Shown: positions 7,403-14,219 of the stretch, in pieces
Numbering within the stretch: position 1 is the stretch's first letter
Layout of the letters: the number at the start of each line of letters is the position of its first letter
Source of the DNA: PALSA-505 sp036495485
Lineage (GTDB): Bacteria; Actinomycetota; Actinomycetes; Streptosporangiales; Streptosporangiaceae
Direction of reading: 5' to 3'
Assembly: GCA_036495485.1 (NCBI GenBank)
Contig: DASXMU010000035.1
Span: 1 to 23,162, forward strand
DNA length: 23,162 nucleotides
The notes under the pieces: generated by a model
Seen by the model: only the letters and a program-made list of their open reading frames with translations
Databases searched by the model: none
Told to the model about the DNA's origin: nothing
Position numbers and translations under genes: made by a program

Positions 7403-7765
7403 CTAGGACCAGGCTGGGTCGTAGTCGGGGTGGCCGGACCAGGCTGTGGCGAGGGTCTTGAGTGTGTCCTCGAGGGCGCTGCGGCCGGCCTGGTCGCCGA
7501 GGGCGTCGCGGCGCAGGCAGTCGGCGATGAGCGTCCGTTTGATCTCGCATTCGCGCAGGATCCGGGCTGGGCTGTGCCGGGCGATGTGAGCGGCCTGTGC
7601 GGCGGTCGGGTAACGGCTGTCGGCCAGCACGATGACGTGCCCGTCGTCGTCTTTGACGTCGCGGTAGTCGTAGTAGGTTCGCCAGCCAGGTGAGCCGTCG
7701 ATGGCCGCCTGCGCGGTCAGCTCATCCTCGGCCAGACGGGCCTGCAGGAACTCCACAATGGTCAT
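7403..7765 (-). CDS. DUF6221-family protein, 120 aa
   Basis: Small soluble protein that I recognise as the actinobacterial DUF6221 family: an N-terminal TIVEFLQARLAEDE helix, a central segment with a DDDGHVIVLADSR strand, a conserved HIARHSPARILRECEIKRTLI helix, and a C-terminal LATAWSGHPDYDPAWS. The family has no known biochemical function to my knowledge. ATG at 7765 is preceded by GGGAGGG. It is the last gene of the hsp20 - merR - DUF6221 series, 63 bases after the regulator, and lies inside the inverted-repeat unit. Actinomycete genomes often have several DUF6221 copies, which would suit a gene carried on small mobile units. Confidence 0.8.
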   Translation of the reverse strand: MTIVEFLQARLAEDELTAQAAIDGSPGWRTYYDYRDVKDDDGHVIVLADSRYPTAAQAAHIARHSPARILRECEIKRTLIADCLRRDALGDQAGRSALEDTLKTLATAWSGHPDYDPAWS

Positions 7766-7828
7766 GACCTGGCCCTCCCAGCTGCTGTCCGGCGGGGCCT
7801 GGCGGCGGGATGGCTGGCGGCCAGCCGG

Positions 7829-8188
7829 TTACCTGCCCCGGGCCCGCTGGGTGTTCCTGGCCTGCTCGGCGGCGAGCTGGCACTGCAGGTCGGCAACCTC
7901 GGCCTGCAGTTCCAGCACCCGGCGGATGGCCGGCAGGGTGAAGCCCTCACCGGCCAGGCCGACGACCTGCTCGATGCGGCCGATCTCGGTGCGGCTGTAG
8001 CGCCGCTGGCCGCCGCCGGAGCGGGCCGGCTGGACGACCTGCTCGGTGTCCAGCCGACGCAGAAAGGCCGGCTGGACACCGAGCAACTGGGCGACCTGGC
8101 CAACGGTATACAGCGGCCAGTGCACGTCGTCCAGGCCCGCCAGCGGGGGCATGCCACCCGCCAGGGGACGGTCCCGGTCCGGGCGCAT
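7829..8188 (-). CDS. HspR-like MerR-family heat-shock regulator, 119 aa
   Basis: MerR-type winged helix-turn-helix at about residues 26-92: YTVGQVAQLLGVQPAFLRRLD is the recognition part, and SGGGQRRYSRTEIGRIEQV the wing, both close to HspR, the repressor of dnaK and clpB operons in actinomycetes. The C-terminus (about 86-112) is a short coiled coil, LELQAEVADLQCQLAAEQ. No cysteine cluster for metal binding is seen. ATG at 8188 follows the hsp20 stop by one base, with no ribosome-binding site of its own, so translation is probably coupled. Most likely it autoregulates this operon through the palindrome near 8672-8695. It is shorter than typical HspR (about 130-150 residues). Confidence 0.85.
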   Translation of the reverse strand: MRPDRDRPLAGGMPPLAGLDDVHWPLYTVGQVAQLLGVQPAFLRRLDTEQVVQPARSGGGQRRYSRTEIGRIEQVVGLAGEGFTLPAIRRVLELQAEVADLQCQLAAEQARNTQRARGR

Positions 8189-8189
8189 G

Positions 8190-8615
8190 TTAGGCGTTGA
8201 TCGACACCGGCTCGCGCTTGTCGCTGCTGATCGTCACCTTCCGCGGCTTGGCCCGCTCGGTGACCGGGATGCGCAGCGTCAGCACGCCGGCGTCATAGTT
8301 GGCGTCGATGTGCTCGGTGTCGAGCGTCTCGCCGAGGAACAGCTGGCGGCTGAACGTGCCATAAGGCCGCTCGCTGGCCACCATCTCTATCTTCTCCCCG
8401 GAAGGGCGCTTGCGGGTGGCGTGCACGGTAAGCACGTTCTGCTCCACCGTCAGCTCGATCGAATCGGTTTCGATTCCTGGCAGGTCGAACAGGACCAGGA
8501 ATGCCTCCCCGGAGCGGTAGGCATCCATCGGCATCGCGGTGGGCCGGGCGGCGGTGCCGGCCAGCTGCTGGGCCAGGGCGTCCAGTTCGCGGAACGGGTC
8601 TGTGCGCATCAACAT
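8190..8615 (-). CDS. Hsp20/alpha-crystallin small heat-shock protein, 141 aa
   Basis: Cytoplasmic ATP-independent holdase chaperone. The N-terminus MLMRTDPFRELDALAQQL is the usual start of actinomycete Hsp18-type proteins. The alpha-crystallin domain spans about 35-132 and ends with the hallmark GVLTLRIPVTERAKPRKVTI. A longer frame exists from an ATG at 8651, but it would start inside the predicted -10 region; the ATG at 8615 has an AAGGAGGA ribosome-binding site and fits the family N-terminus, so I chose it. First gene of the operon with the HspR-like regulator, so heat-inducible expression relieved from that repressor is likely. Confidence 0.92.
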   Translation of the reverse strand: MLMRTDPFRELDALAQQLAGTAARPTAMPMDAYRSGEAFLVLFDLPGIETDSIELTVEQNVLTVHATRKRPSGEKIEMVASERPYGTFSRQLFLGETLDTEHIDANYDAGVLTLRIPVTERAKPRKVTISSDKREPVSINA

Positions 8616-8646
8616 CGGAGGGTCCTCCCTTCCCGGTGGCTTACAG

Positions 8647-8695
8647 AACATGTTGTACTACAGCCATCACGAACTTGCAAGCCCGCTTATAAGTT
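8647..8695 (-). promoter_or_regulatory. hsp20 promoter with overlapping palindromic operator
   Basis: A palindrome at 8672-8695 has arms AACTTGCAAGC and GCTTATAAGTT around CC, with two mismatched positions. Each arm contains its own 8-bp palindrome, CTTGCAAG and CTTATAAG. On the minus strand TTGCAA (8680-8675) and TACAAC (8657-8652), 17 bases apart, are a fair -35/-10 pair, so the palindrome would cover the -35 box. The overall size and CTT...AAG edges recall the HspR HAIR element (CTTGAGT-N7-ACTCAAG), but the inner bases differ. AACATGTT at 8647-8654 is a further palindrome. Confidence 0.5.
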
Positions 8696-8760
8696 TGTCT
8701 TGCCCCGGTCAGCCATCCAGAAACCAGCCCAGTACCCGCCTGGCGAGCAAGGGCCACGCC

Positions 8761-8782
8761 GCCCGGCGGGAAGGCGCCGGGC
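8761..8782. repeat. strong 8-bp hairpin inside the right part of the mobile unit
   Basis: GCCCGGCG and CGCCGGGC pair perfectly around GGAAGG. It lies between the right inverted repeat and the hsp20 promoter. It could insulate the cargo from read-through transcription. The rest of 8696-8832 shows nothing recognisable. Confidence 0.4.
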
Positions 8783-8832
8783 CTGACAGGCTGCGGTACT
8801 CGACATGCCGGGCCAGCAAGGTGACACAAACA

Positions 8833-8880
8833 GGCGCGTGGCCAACTAACCGCAAACTGGCCAAATAGATCTGATTCCTG
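8833..8880 (-). repeat. right terminal inverted repeat
   Basis: Read on the minus strand from 8880: CAGGAATCAGATCTATTT and then GGCCA, matching the left tip at 20 of 23 positions. A second TTGGCCA-type repeat falls at positions 32-42 from the tip, exactly as on the left. Confidence 0.65.
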
Positions 8881-8890
8881 CACTAACTGC
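8880..8890 (+). repeat. right copy of 11-bp direct repeat (putative target-site duplication)
   Basis: GCACTAACTGC, identical to and in the same orientation as 7172-7182. Confidence 0.65.
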
Positions 8891-8898
8891 CGTCAGAA

Positions 8899-8912
8899 CG
8901 GGGTCGCCCCCG
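8899..8912 (-). terminator. possible terminator of the acyl-CoA catabolism operon
   Basis: CGGGG and CCCCG separated by four bases, 5 bases past the stop of the last operon gene on the minus strand. Short stem and no U-tract. Confidence 0.3.
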
Positions 8913-8917
8913 GACCG

Positions 8918-9694
8918 CTAGGACTGCTCTTCGACCCGGCGCTGGAGCTTGTTCATGCCGCCCAGCCAGCGGTCCGGGTTGGCGGCCCGGCCGGCGTACA
9001 TCTCCGCGACCTCGGGGTGCGGAAGGATCAGGAACTGGCCGTCGGCGATGCCCTGCACCACCGCCTCGGCCGCGGCCTCGGGGGTGATCGCGGCCTCGCC
9101 CAGCAGCAGCCGCCCGACCGGGCCGGACGCCTCCAGCATGGGGGTGCGCACCCCCTGCGGGCACAGCGCCTGCACGGTGACGCCGCGGTGCCTGTAGGTG
9201 GCGGCCAGCCACTCGGCGAAGCTGAGCGCCGCGTGCTTGGTGACCGAGTAGGGCGCGGTGCCCAGCATCATGAGCAGCCCGGCCGCGGACACCGTGCAGA
9301 TCAGGTGGCCGCTCCCCCGCTCCAGCCAGGGCGGCAGCAGCAGCCGGGCGGCCCGGACGTGCGCCATCACGTTCACCTGCCAGGACAGCTCCCAGGCCTC
9401 CTCGGGCGCGTCCTGCGAGCCGCTCAGCCCGACCCCGGCGTTGGCGCAGTACATGTCGATCTGGCCGAGCGCGCCGGTGGCCGCGCCGATCAGCACCGCC
9501 ACCCCGTCCTCGCTGGCCGCGTCGCCCGGCACCGCGATGGCGCCGCAGGCGGCGGCCACCTTGGTGGCCGCCGCTTCGTCGATGTCGTTGACCACGACCC
9601 TGGCACCGCCGGCGGTGAACCTGGCGGCCATCGCGGCGCCGATGCCGCTGCCTGCGCCGGTGATGACCACACCGGCTCCGTCGATCGATCGCAT
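8918..9694 (-). CDS. short-chain dehydrogenase/reductase, 258 aa
   Basis: Classical SDR fold with NAD(P)-binding TGAGSGIG at residues 12-19, an acidic NDID at the end of the second strand (about 36-39) that favours NAD(H), NAG at 85-87, and the catalytic Ser136, Tyr149 and Lys153 (YSVTK). The C-terminal third (LILPHPEVAEMYAGRAANPDRWLGGMNKLQRRVEEQS) is typical of SDRs found in lipid and steroid clusters. The open frame runs further upstream, but ATG at 9694 has AGGA 7 bases before it and puts the Rossmann motif at the normal place. It follows the acyl-CoA dehydrogenase by 8 bases as the last gene of the five-gene operon. Probably oxidises a hydroxyacyl or hydroxysteroid-like intermediate; substrate unknown. 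Confidence 0.88.
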   Translation of the reverse strand: MRSIDGAGVVITGAGSGIGAAMAARFTAGGARVVVNDIDEAAATKVAAACGAIAVPGDAASEDGVAVLIGAATGALGQIDMYCANAGVGLSGSQDAPEEAWELSWQVNVMAHVRAARLLLPPWLERGSGHLICTVSAAGLLMMLGTAPYSVTKHAALSFAEWLAATYRHRGVTVQALCPQGVRTPMLEASGPVGRLLLGEAAITPEAAAEAVVQGIADGQFLILPHPEVAEMYAGRAANPDRWLGGMNKLQRRVEEQS

Positions 9695-9702
9695 TGGCTG
9701 TC

Positions 9703-10878
9703 CTAGCTCCGCGGGCCCGGCAGGTTCACCAGGCCGGCCAGGGTGGCCCGGTGCCGGTCCGGGGTGCCGAACGCGACCGAGCCGCTCTTGGCCCGCTTCA
9801 GGTACAGGTGAGCCGGATGCTCCCAGGTGAACCCGATACCGCCGTGCAGCTGCACACACTCCTCGGCCGCCTTGACCGCCGCCTCCCCGCAGTACGACTT
9901 GGCCATCGCCACCGCGACCGGGGCGTCCTGGCTGCCATCGGCGAGACAGGCGGCCGCGTACCTGGCCACGGCCCGGGCCTGGGTGACCAGCACGAACAGG
10001 TCGGCCAGCCGGTGCTTGATGGCCTGGAACGAGCCGATCGGCCGGGCGAACTGGTGCCGCTCCTTGACGTAGGCGGTGGTCATCTCCAGGCAGCGCTCGG
10101 CCACGCCGAGCTGCTCGGCGGCGAGCATGGCCGCCCCGCCGGACAGCGCCGCCGTGACCGCCGCCACGGCCGCGTCACCGGCGGCGATCCGCCGCGCGGG
10201 TGCCGCGTCCAGGGTGAGGTCGCACAGCTTCCTGGTGCCGTCCAGCGAGACCACCGGCGCCTTCGTCACCCCGCCGGCCCGCGCGTCCACCGCGTACAGC
10301 CCGTAGGGCACGCCGTCGGCGGGCACGAGCAGCACGTCGGCGGGCAGTGCGTCGGCCACCCCGATGACGGCTCCGGTCAGCCTGGCCCCGTCACCGGCCG
10401 GTGCCCCGGTCACCCGGACCGAGGTGAGCCCCGCGCTGTCAGGCGCGGTCTCGAACGGGACGGCCAGGGCGGCGGTGGCGCTGCCCTCGGCGAGCGCGGC
10501 GAGCAGCTTGCCGTCGTCGCCGGTGGCGGGCTCGGGACCGGTCGCCGCGAGCAGCGCGGCGGTCGCCACGACGGCGCTGCCGAGGTAGGGCACCGGAGCG
10601 ACCGACCGGCCGGTCTCCTCGGCCACCACGGCGGCCTCCCGGTAGGAGGCGCCGGCCCCACCGGACGCCTCCGGGACCAGCAGCCCGCTGCAGCCGAGGT
10701 CAGCGGCCAGGGCATGCCAGAGTGGGAGGTCGTAGGGTTCGCCGCTCTCGATCCGGCTTAGCACGGCGGTCGCTGGGCACCTTTCCGTGAAAAAATCCCG
10801 TACCGCATTACGGAGATCATTTTCGGTTTCCCGGTAAAGGAGATCGGGCGTCCCGCCAGGGGGGGCTGGCTGCGTCAT
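9703..10878 (-). CDS. acyl-CoA dehydrogenase, FadE beta-type subunit, 391 aa
   Basis: FAD-dependent acyl-CoA dehydrogenase fold: N-terminal helical domain (about 10-125), a beta domain that is shortened and poorly conserved (about 130-235), and the C-terminal helical domain with RHQFARPIGSFQAIKHRLADLF and QLHGGIGFTWEHPAHLYLKRAK. That last motif is typical of the smaller partner in mycobacterial FadE heteromers (FadE28-like), which usually lacks the catalytic glutamate. Its ATG overlaps the stop of the preceding dehydrogenase (ATGA), so equal co-translation of two chains is likely. I infer a partner role in an alpha2-beta2 enzyme. Confidence 0.86.
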   Translation of the reverse strand: MTQPAPPGGTPDLLYRETENDLRNAVRDFFTERCPATAVLSRIESGEPYDLPLWHALAADLGCSGLLVPEASGGAGASYREAAVVAEETGRSVAPVPYLGSAVVATAALLAATGPEPATGDDGKLLAALAEGSATAALAVPFETAPDSAGLTSVRVTGAPAGDGARLTGAVIGVADALPADVLLVPADGVPYGLYAVDARAGGVTKAPVVSLDGTRKLCDLTLDAAPARRIAAGDAAVAAVTAALSGGAAMLAAEQLGVAERCLEMTTAYVKERHQFARPIGSFQAIKHRLADLFVLVTQARAVARYAAACLADGSQDAPVAVAMAKSYCGEAAVKAAEECVQLHGGIGFTWEHPAHLYLKRAKSGSVAFGTPDRHRATLAGLVNLPGPRS

Positions 10879-12092
10879 CGCGGCAGATCCTTCCAGGGCA
10901 CATCCTTGTCCACCCGGATTTCAGGCGGCAGGCCGAGCACCCGCTCGGCGATGATGTTGCGCAGGATCTCCGAGGTGCCGCCCTCGATCGAGTTCCCGCG
11001 GGCCCGCAGGTAGCGGAAACCCGGATCCCGGCCGTAGAAGTCCGTGGAGTCCGGCCTGCGCATGGTCCAGTCGTCGTAGCGCAGCCCTTCGCCGCCGGCC
11101 AGGTCCACCTCGAACGAGGAGATCTCCTGGTTGAGCCGGGCGAAGATCACCTTGCCGGCCGAGCCCTCCGGGCCCGGCTGTCCCGCGGCGAGCTGCTGGC
11201 GCAGCCTGGTGCTGGTGATCCTGGCGACCTCGGCATCGACCCACAGCCGCAGCAGCCGGTCATGCAGGCCGTGCGTGCGCAGTTCCGGGTGATCCCGCCA
11301 GGTCGCCGAGGCGCTGCCGATCATGCCGCCCTCGCGGGGCAGCGCTCCACCGCCGATGGACACCCGCTCGTTCATCAGCGTGGTCATGGCGACCCGCCAC
11401 CCGTCGCCGACCGCGCCGAGCCGGTCGGAGTCGGGAATCTGCACGTCGGTCAGGAACACCTCGTTGAACTCGGCCTCACCGGTGATCTGGCGCAGCGGCC
11501 TGACCTCGACGCCGGGCGCCGTCATGTTCACGACGAAGTAACTGAGGCCGGCGTGCTTGGGCACGCTGGGATCGGTGCGGGCCACCAGGATCGCCCAGCT
11601 CGCCTCGTGCGCGATCGACGTCCAGACCTTCTGGCCGGTCACCCGCCAGCTCTGGCCGTCATCCTCGCGGACCGCCCGGGTGGCCAGGCCCGCCAGGTCG
11701 GAGCCGGCGCCCGGCTCGCTGAACAGCTGGCACCAGACCTCCTCCCCCGTCCACAGCGGCCGCAGCCAGCGCTGCTGCTGCTCCGGCGTGCCGAACGCGA
11801 GGATCGTCGGGGCGGCCATGCCCAGGCCGATGCCGATCCGCCGCGGGTTGTTCTCCGGCGCGCGGGCGGCGGCGAACTCGGCGTCCACGATCGGCTGCAG
11901 CGCCCGCGGCAGGCCGAGCCCGCCCAGCCCGGGCGGGTAGTGCACCCAGGCCAGCCCGGCGTCGAACCTGGCGCGCAGGAAGTCCAGCCGCGGCGCCGAG
12001 GCGGGGTCGTGCGCTTCGAGCACCTCGTGGACCCGCCGCCGGAGGTCATCGGGGCTGGTGGCCGCCGGGTCGGCGGCCGTGCCGCTCAGCAC
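10875..12092 (-). CDS. acyl-CoA dehydrogenase, FadE alpha-type subunit, 405 aa
   Basis: Acyl-CoA dehydrogenase with the better preserved catalytic features: LFSEPGAGSDLAGLATRA in the middle domain (FAD and substrate contacts), KVWTSIAHEASWAILVARTD, and the C-terminal ARGNSIEGGTSEILRNIIAERVLGLP, as in FadE29-type chains. The frame is open much further upstream, but GTG at 12092 overlaps the last bases of the SDR gene by 7 and gives a normal length. No clear ribosome-binding site is seen there, so translational coupling is assumed. It introduces an alpha,beta double bond into an acyl-CoA, probably bulky or branched given its similarity to sterol side-chain FadE pairs; that specificity is inference. 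Confidence 0.87.
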   Translation of the reverse strand: MLSGTAADPAATSPDDLRRRVHEVLEAHDPASAPRLDFLRARFDAGLAWVHYPPGLGGLGLPRALQPIVDAEFAAARAPENNPRRIGIGLGMAAPTILAFGTPEQQQRWLRPLWTGEEVWCQLFSEPGAGSDLAGLATRAVREDDGQSWRVTGQKVWTSIAHEASWAILVARTDPSVPKHAGLSYFVVNMTAPGVEVRPLRQITGEAEFNEVFLTDVQIPDSDRLGAVGDGWRVAMTTLMNERVSIGGGALPREGGMIGSASATWRDHPELRTHGLHDRLLRLWVDAEVARITSTRLRQQLAAGQPGPEGSAGKVIFARLNQEISSFEVDLAGGEGLRYDDWTMRRPDSTDFYGRDPGFRYLRARGNSIEGGTSEILRNIIAERVLGLPPEIRVDKDVPWKDLPR

Positions 12093-12847
12093 AGCGGGCC
12101 GCCCGCCACGTAGATCACCTGGCCGGAGACGAACCCGGCACCCTCGCTGGCCAGGAACGAGATGACGTGCGCCACGTCGGCGGGCTGGCCGACCCGGCGG
12201 ACCGGGATCTGGCTGGCCGCCGCCTTCTGGAAGTCCTCGAAGCCCATGCCGACCCTGGCGGCGGTGGCCGCGGTCATGTCGGTGGCGATGAAGCCGGGCG
12301 CGACCGCGTTGGCCGTGACGCCGAACTGGCCGAGCTCGATGGCCAGCGTCTTGGTGAAGCCCTGCAGGCCGGCCTTGGCGGCCGAGTAGTTGACCTGGCC
12401 GCGGTTGCCCAGCGCCGAGCTGGACGACAGGCACACGATGCGGCCGTAACGCTGCTCCACCATGTACTTCTGCGCGGCCCTGGCCATCAGGAACGAGCCG
12501 CGCAGGTGCACGCCCAGCACGGTGTCCCAGTCATCGTCGGACATCTTGAAAATCAGGTTGTCGCGCAGCACCCCGGCGTTGTTGACCAGCACGGACGGCG
12601 GGCCGAGCTCGGCCACGACCTTGCCGACAGCGGCCTCGACCTGGTCGGCCTTGCTCACGTCCGCGCCGACCGCGACCGCTTTGCCGCCTGCCTCGGTGAT
12701 CGCGTCCACCGTGCTTTTGCAGTTGGCCTCGTCCAGGTCCAGCACGGCGACGGCCAGCCCGTCGGCGGCCAGCCTGGTGGCGGCGGCGGCCCCGATCCCC
12801 CGGGCGGCACCGGTGACGATGGCGACGCGGGCCTGATCTTGTGACAT
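12086..12847 (-). CDS. FabG-like 3-oxoacyl reductase / SDR, 253 aa
   Basis: SDR with TGAARGIG at 12-19, LDLD after the second strand (38 and 40 acidic, favouring NAD(H)), NNAG at 89-92, a SSSSALG active-site strand (141-147), and the catalytic pair Tyr154/Lys158 (YSAAK). PGFIATDM follows at the usual place. It is close to FabG and to HSD10-like 3-hydroxyacyl-CoA dehydrogenases. In an operon with three acyl-CoA dehydrogenases the likely direction is oxidation of 3-hydroxyacyl-CoA in a beta-oxidation round rather than fatty acid synthesis. ATG at 12847 has GGAGGAA just upstream. Confidence 0.9.
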   Translation of the reverse strand: MSQDQARVAIVTGAARGIGAAAATRLAADGLAVAVLDLDEANCKSTVDAITEAGGKAVAVGADVSKADQVEAAVGKVVAELGPPSVLVNNAGVLRDNLIFKMSDDDWDTVLGVHLRGSFLMARAAQKYMVEQRYGRIVCLSSSSALGNRGQVNYSAAKAGLQGFTKTLAIELGQFGVTANAVAPGFIATDMTAATAARVGMGFEDFQKAAASQIPVRRVGQPADVAHVISFLASEGAGFVSGQVIYVAGGPLC

Positions 12848-12882
12848 AAATTCCTCCTGGTAAGTGCCCTGGTGGTCGTGAC

Positions 12883-14130
12883 TCAGCTCCCGGCGGCGTG
12901 CCTGCGCAGCTCCCGGCGGGCCAGGGACCGCTTGTGCACCTCGTCGGGCCCGTCAGCGAACCGCAGCGACCGCGCGCTCACCCAGAGCTGGGCGAGCGGG
13001 AAGTCCTGGCTGATCCCGCCGGCGCCGTGCGCCTGGATCGCCTTGTCGATCACCCACTCAGCCATGGCCGGGGTGCCGATCTTGATGGCCTGGATCTCGG
13101 TGTGCGCGCCCTTGTTGCCGACCGTGTCCATCAGCCACGCCGTCTTGAGCACGAGCAGCCGGGCGGACTCGATCCGCACCCTGGACTCGGCGATCCAGCC
13201 CTGGATCACACCCTGCTGCGCCAGCGGGGCGCCGAACGCGGTGCGCGAGCTCACCCGGTGGCACATCAGCTCGAGCGCACGTTCGGCCGCGCCGGTCAGC
13301 CGCATGCAATGGTGGATCCGGCCCGGGCCGAGCCGGGCCTGGGCGATCGCGAACCCGTCGCCCTCGCCGCTGATCAGGTTGGCGGCCGGCACGGTCACGT
13401 CGCGGAACTCGACCTCGGCGTGGCCGCCGTGCGCCCCGTCGTCGTAGCCGAACACCCGCATGCCCCGCTTGATGTGCACACCCTCGGTCTTTGCTGGCAC
13501 GAGGATCATCGACTGCTGCTTGTGCGGCGGGGCCTGGTCGTCGGTTCGGCCCATCACGATGAAGATCTCGCAGCTCGGGCTCATCGCGCCGGACGACCAC
13601 CACTTGGTCCCGTTGATCACATAGTCGTCGCCGCGGCGCTCGATCCTGGTCGCGATGTTGCTGGCGTCCGAGGACGCCACGTCCGGCTCGGTCATGCAGA
13701 ATGCCGAGCGGATCTCGCCGTTGAGCAGTGGCTTCAGCCAGCGGCCGCGCTGCTCCGGGGTGCCGAACTCGGCCAGCAGCTCCATGTTGCCGGTATCCGG
13801 CGCGGCGCAGTTCAATGCCTCCGGGGCCAGCCATGGGCTGTGCCCGGTGATCTCCGCCAGCGGCGCATACTGCAGGTTGGTCAGCCCGGCCGTTCCCGGC
13901 AGCCCGTCGGTGTGCGGGGCCTTGGGCAGGAACAGGTTCCACAGGCCGCGGCTGCGCGCCTCGGCCTTCAGCTCAGCCATGACCGGCGGCCGCTCCCAGC
14001 GCCGCCCGGCCGCGGCGGCCTCGGCCACCTGGGCGCTGTACACCGGCTCGGCTGGATAGATTCGCTCGGCCATGAAGGCGAGCAACCGCTCGCGCAACTC
14101 CTCCGTGCGGGTGTCGTACGCGAAGTCCAT
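12883..14130 (-). CDS. acyl-CoA dehydrogenase (ACAD10/11-like), 415 aa
   Basis: First gene of the operon. Full-length acyl-CoA dehydrogenase: helical domain from MDFAYDTRTEELRERLLAFM, middle domain with AFCMTEPDVASSDASNIATRIER and NGTKWWSSGAMSPSCEIFIVMGRTD, C-terminal domain with RTAFGAPLAQQGVIQGWIAESRVRIE and AIQAHGAGGISQDFPLAQLW. The end, RFADGPDEVHKRSLARREL, is the standard closing motif of the ACAD10/11-related branch, which acts on long or branched (and 4-hydroxy) acyl-CoAs. The frame is open ten codons further, but ATG at 14130 has GGAGGG six bases upstream and starts the conserved region. No phosphotransferase-like partner domain is fused or adjacent. Confidence 0.9.
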   Translation of the reverse strand: MDFAYDTRTEELRERLLAFMAERIYPAEPVYSAQVAEAAAAGRRWERPPVMAELKAEARSRGLWNLFLPKAPHTDGLPGTAGLTNLQYAPLAEITGHSPWLAPEALNCAAPDTGNMELLAEFGTPEQRGRWLKPLLNGEIRSAFCMTEPDVASSDASNIATRIERRGDDYVINGTKWWSSGAMSPSCEIFIVMGRTDDQAPPHKQQSMILVPAKTEGVHIKRGMRVFGYDDGAHGGHAEVEFRDVTVPAANLISGEGDGFAIAQARLGPGRIHHCMRLTGAAERALELMCHRVSSRTAFGAPLAQQGVIQGWIAESRVRIESARLLVLKTAWLMDTVGNKGAHTEIQAIKIGTPAMAEWVIDKAIQAHGAGGISQDFPLAQLWVSARSLRFADGPDEVHKRSLARRELRRHAAGS

Positions 14131-14197
14131 TCCGCACCCTCCGGCTTTCGTCGTGCCCACGCGCGCTGGTTCGGACCTGCCGCGAGTCCGGACAAGC

Positions 14198-14219
14198 GTA
14201 CCTACTGGCCAGTACCTAC
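14198..14219. promoter_or_regulatory. palindromic operator upstream of the acyl-CoA catabolism operon
   Basis: TACTGGCCAGTA (14203-14214) is a perfect 12-bp palindrome. It is also embedded in a direct repeat: GTACCTAC occurs at 14198-14205 and 14212-14219. The site is about 70 bases upstream of the first gene. The size suits a TetR-family acyl-CoA-responsive repressor, but none is encoded in the window. Confidence 0.55.

Larger units (their letters stand above)
7182..8880. mobile_element. transposon-like unit without transposase, carrying DUF6221, HspR-like regulator and Hsp20
   Basis: The two ends are imperfect inverted repeats: 20 of 23 outermost bases match, and 36 of 48 match without gaps. 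Outside them lies an identical 11-bp direct repeat, as left by transposition. Each end holds spaced repeats built on TTGGCCA, at positions 13 and 32 from both tips, with a third clear copy at position 58 on the left and a degenerate one at that distance on the right. This resembles multiple transposase-binding sites. About 1.7 kb long, it holds three minus-strand genes and no recombinase, so it would need a transposase in trans or be an old relic. Removing it would leave an ordinary intergenic gap between amt and the fatty-acid operon. Confidence 0.6.

Noticed and set aside
12093..12434. Upstream extension of the acyl-CoA dehydrogenase into the SDR gene
   Set aside because: This part is the SDR sequence in another frame; the conserved dehydrogenase starts after GTG at 12092.
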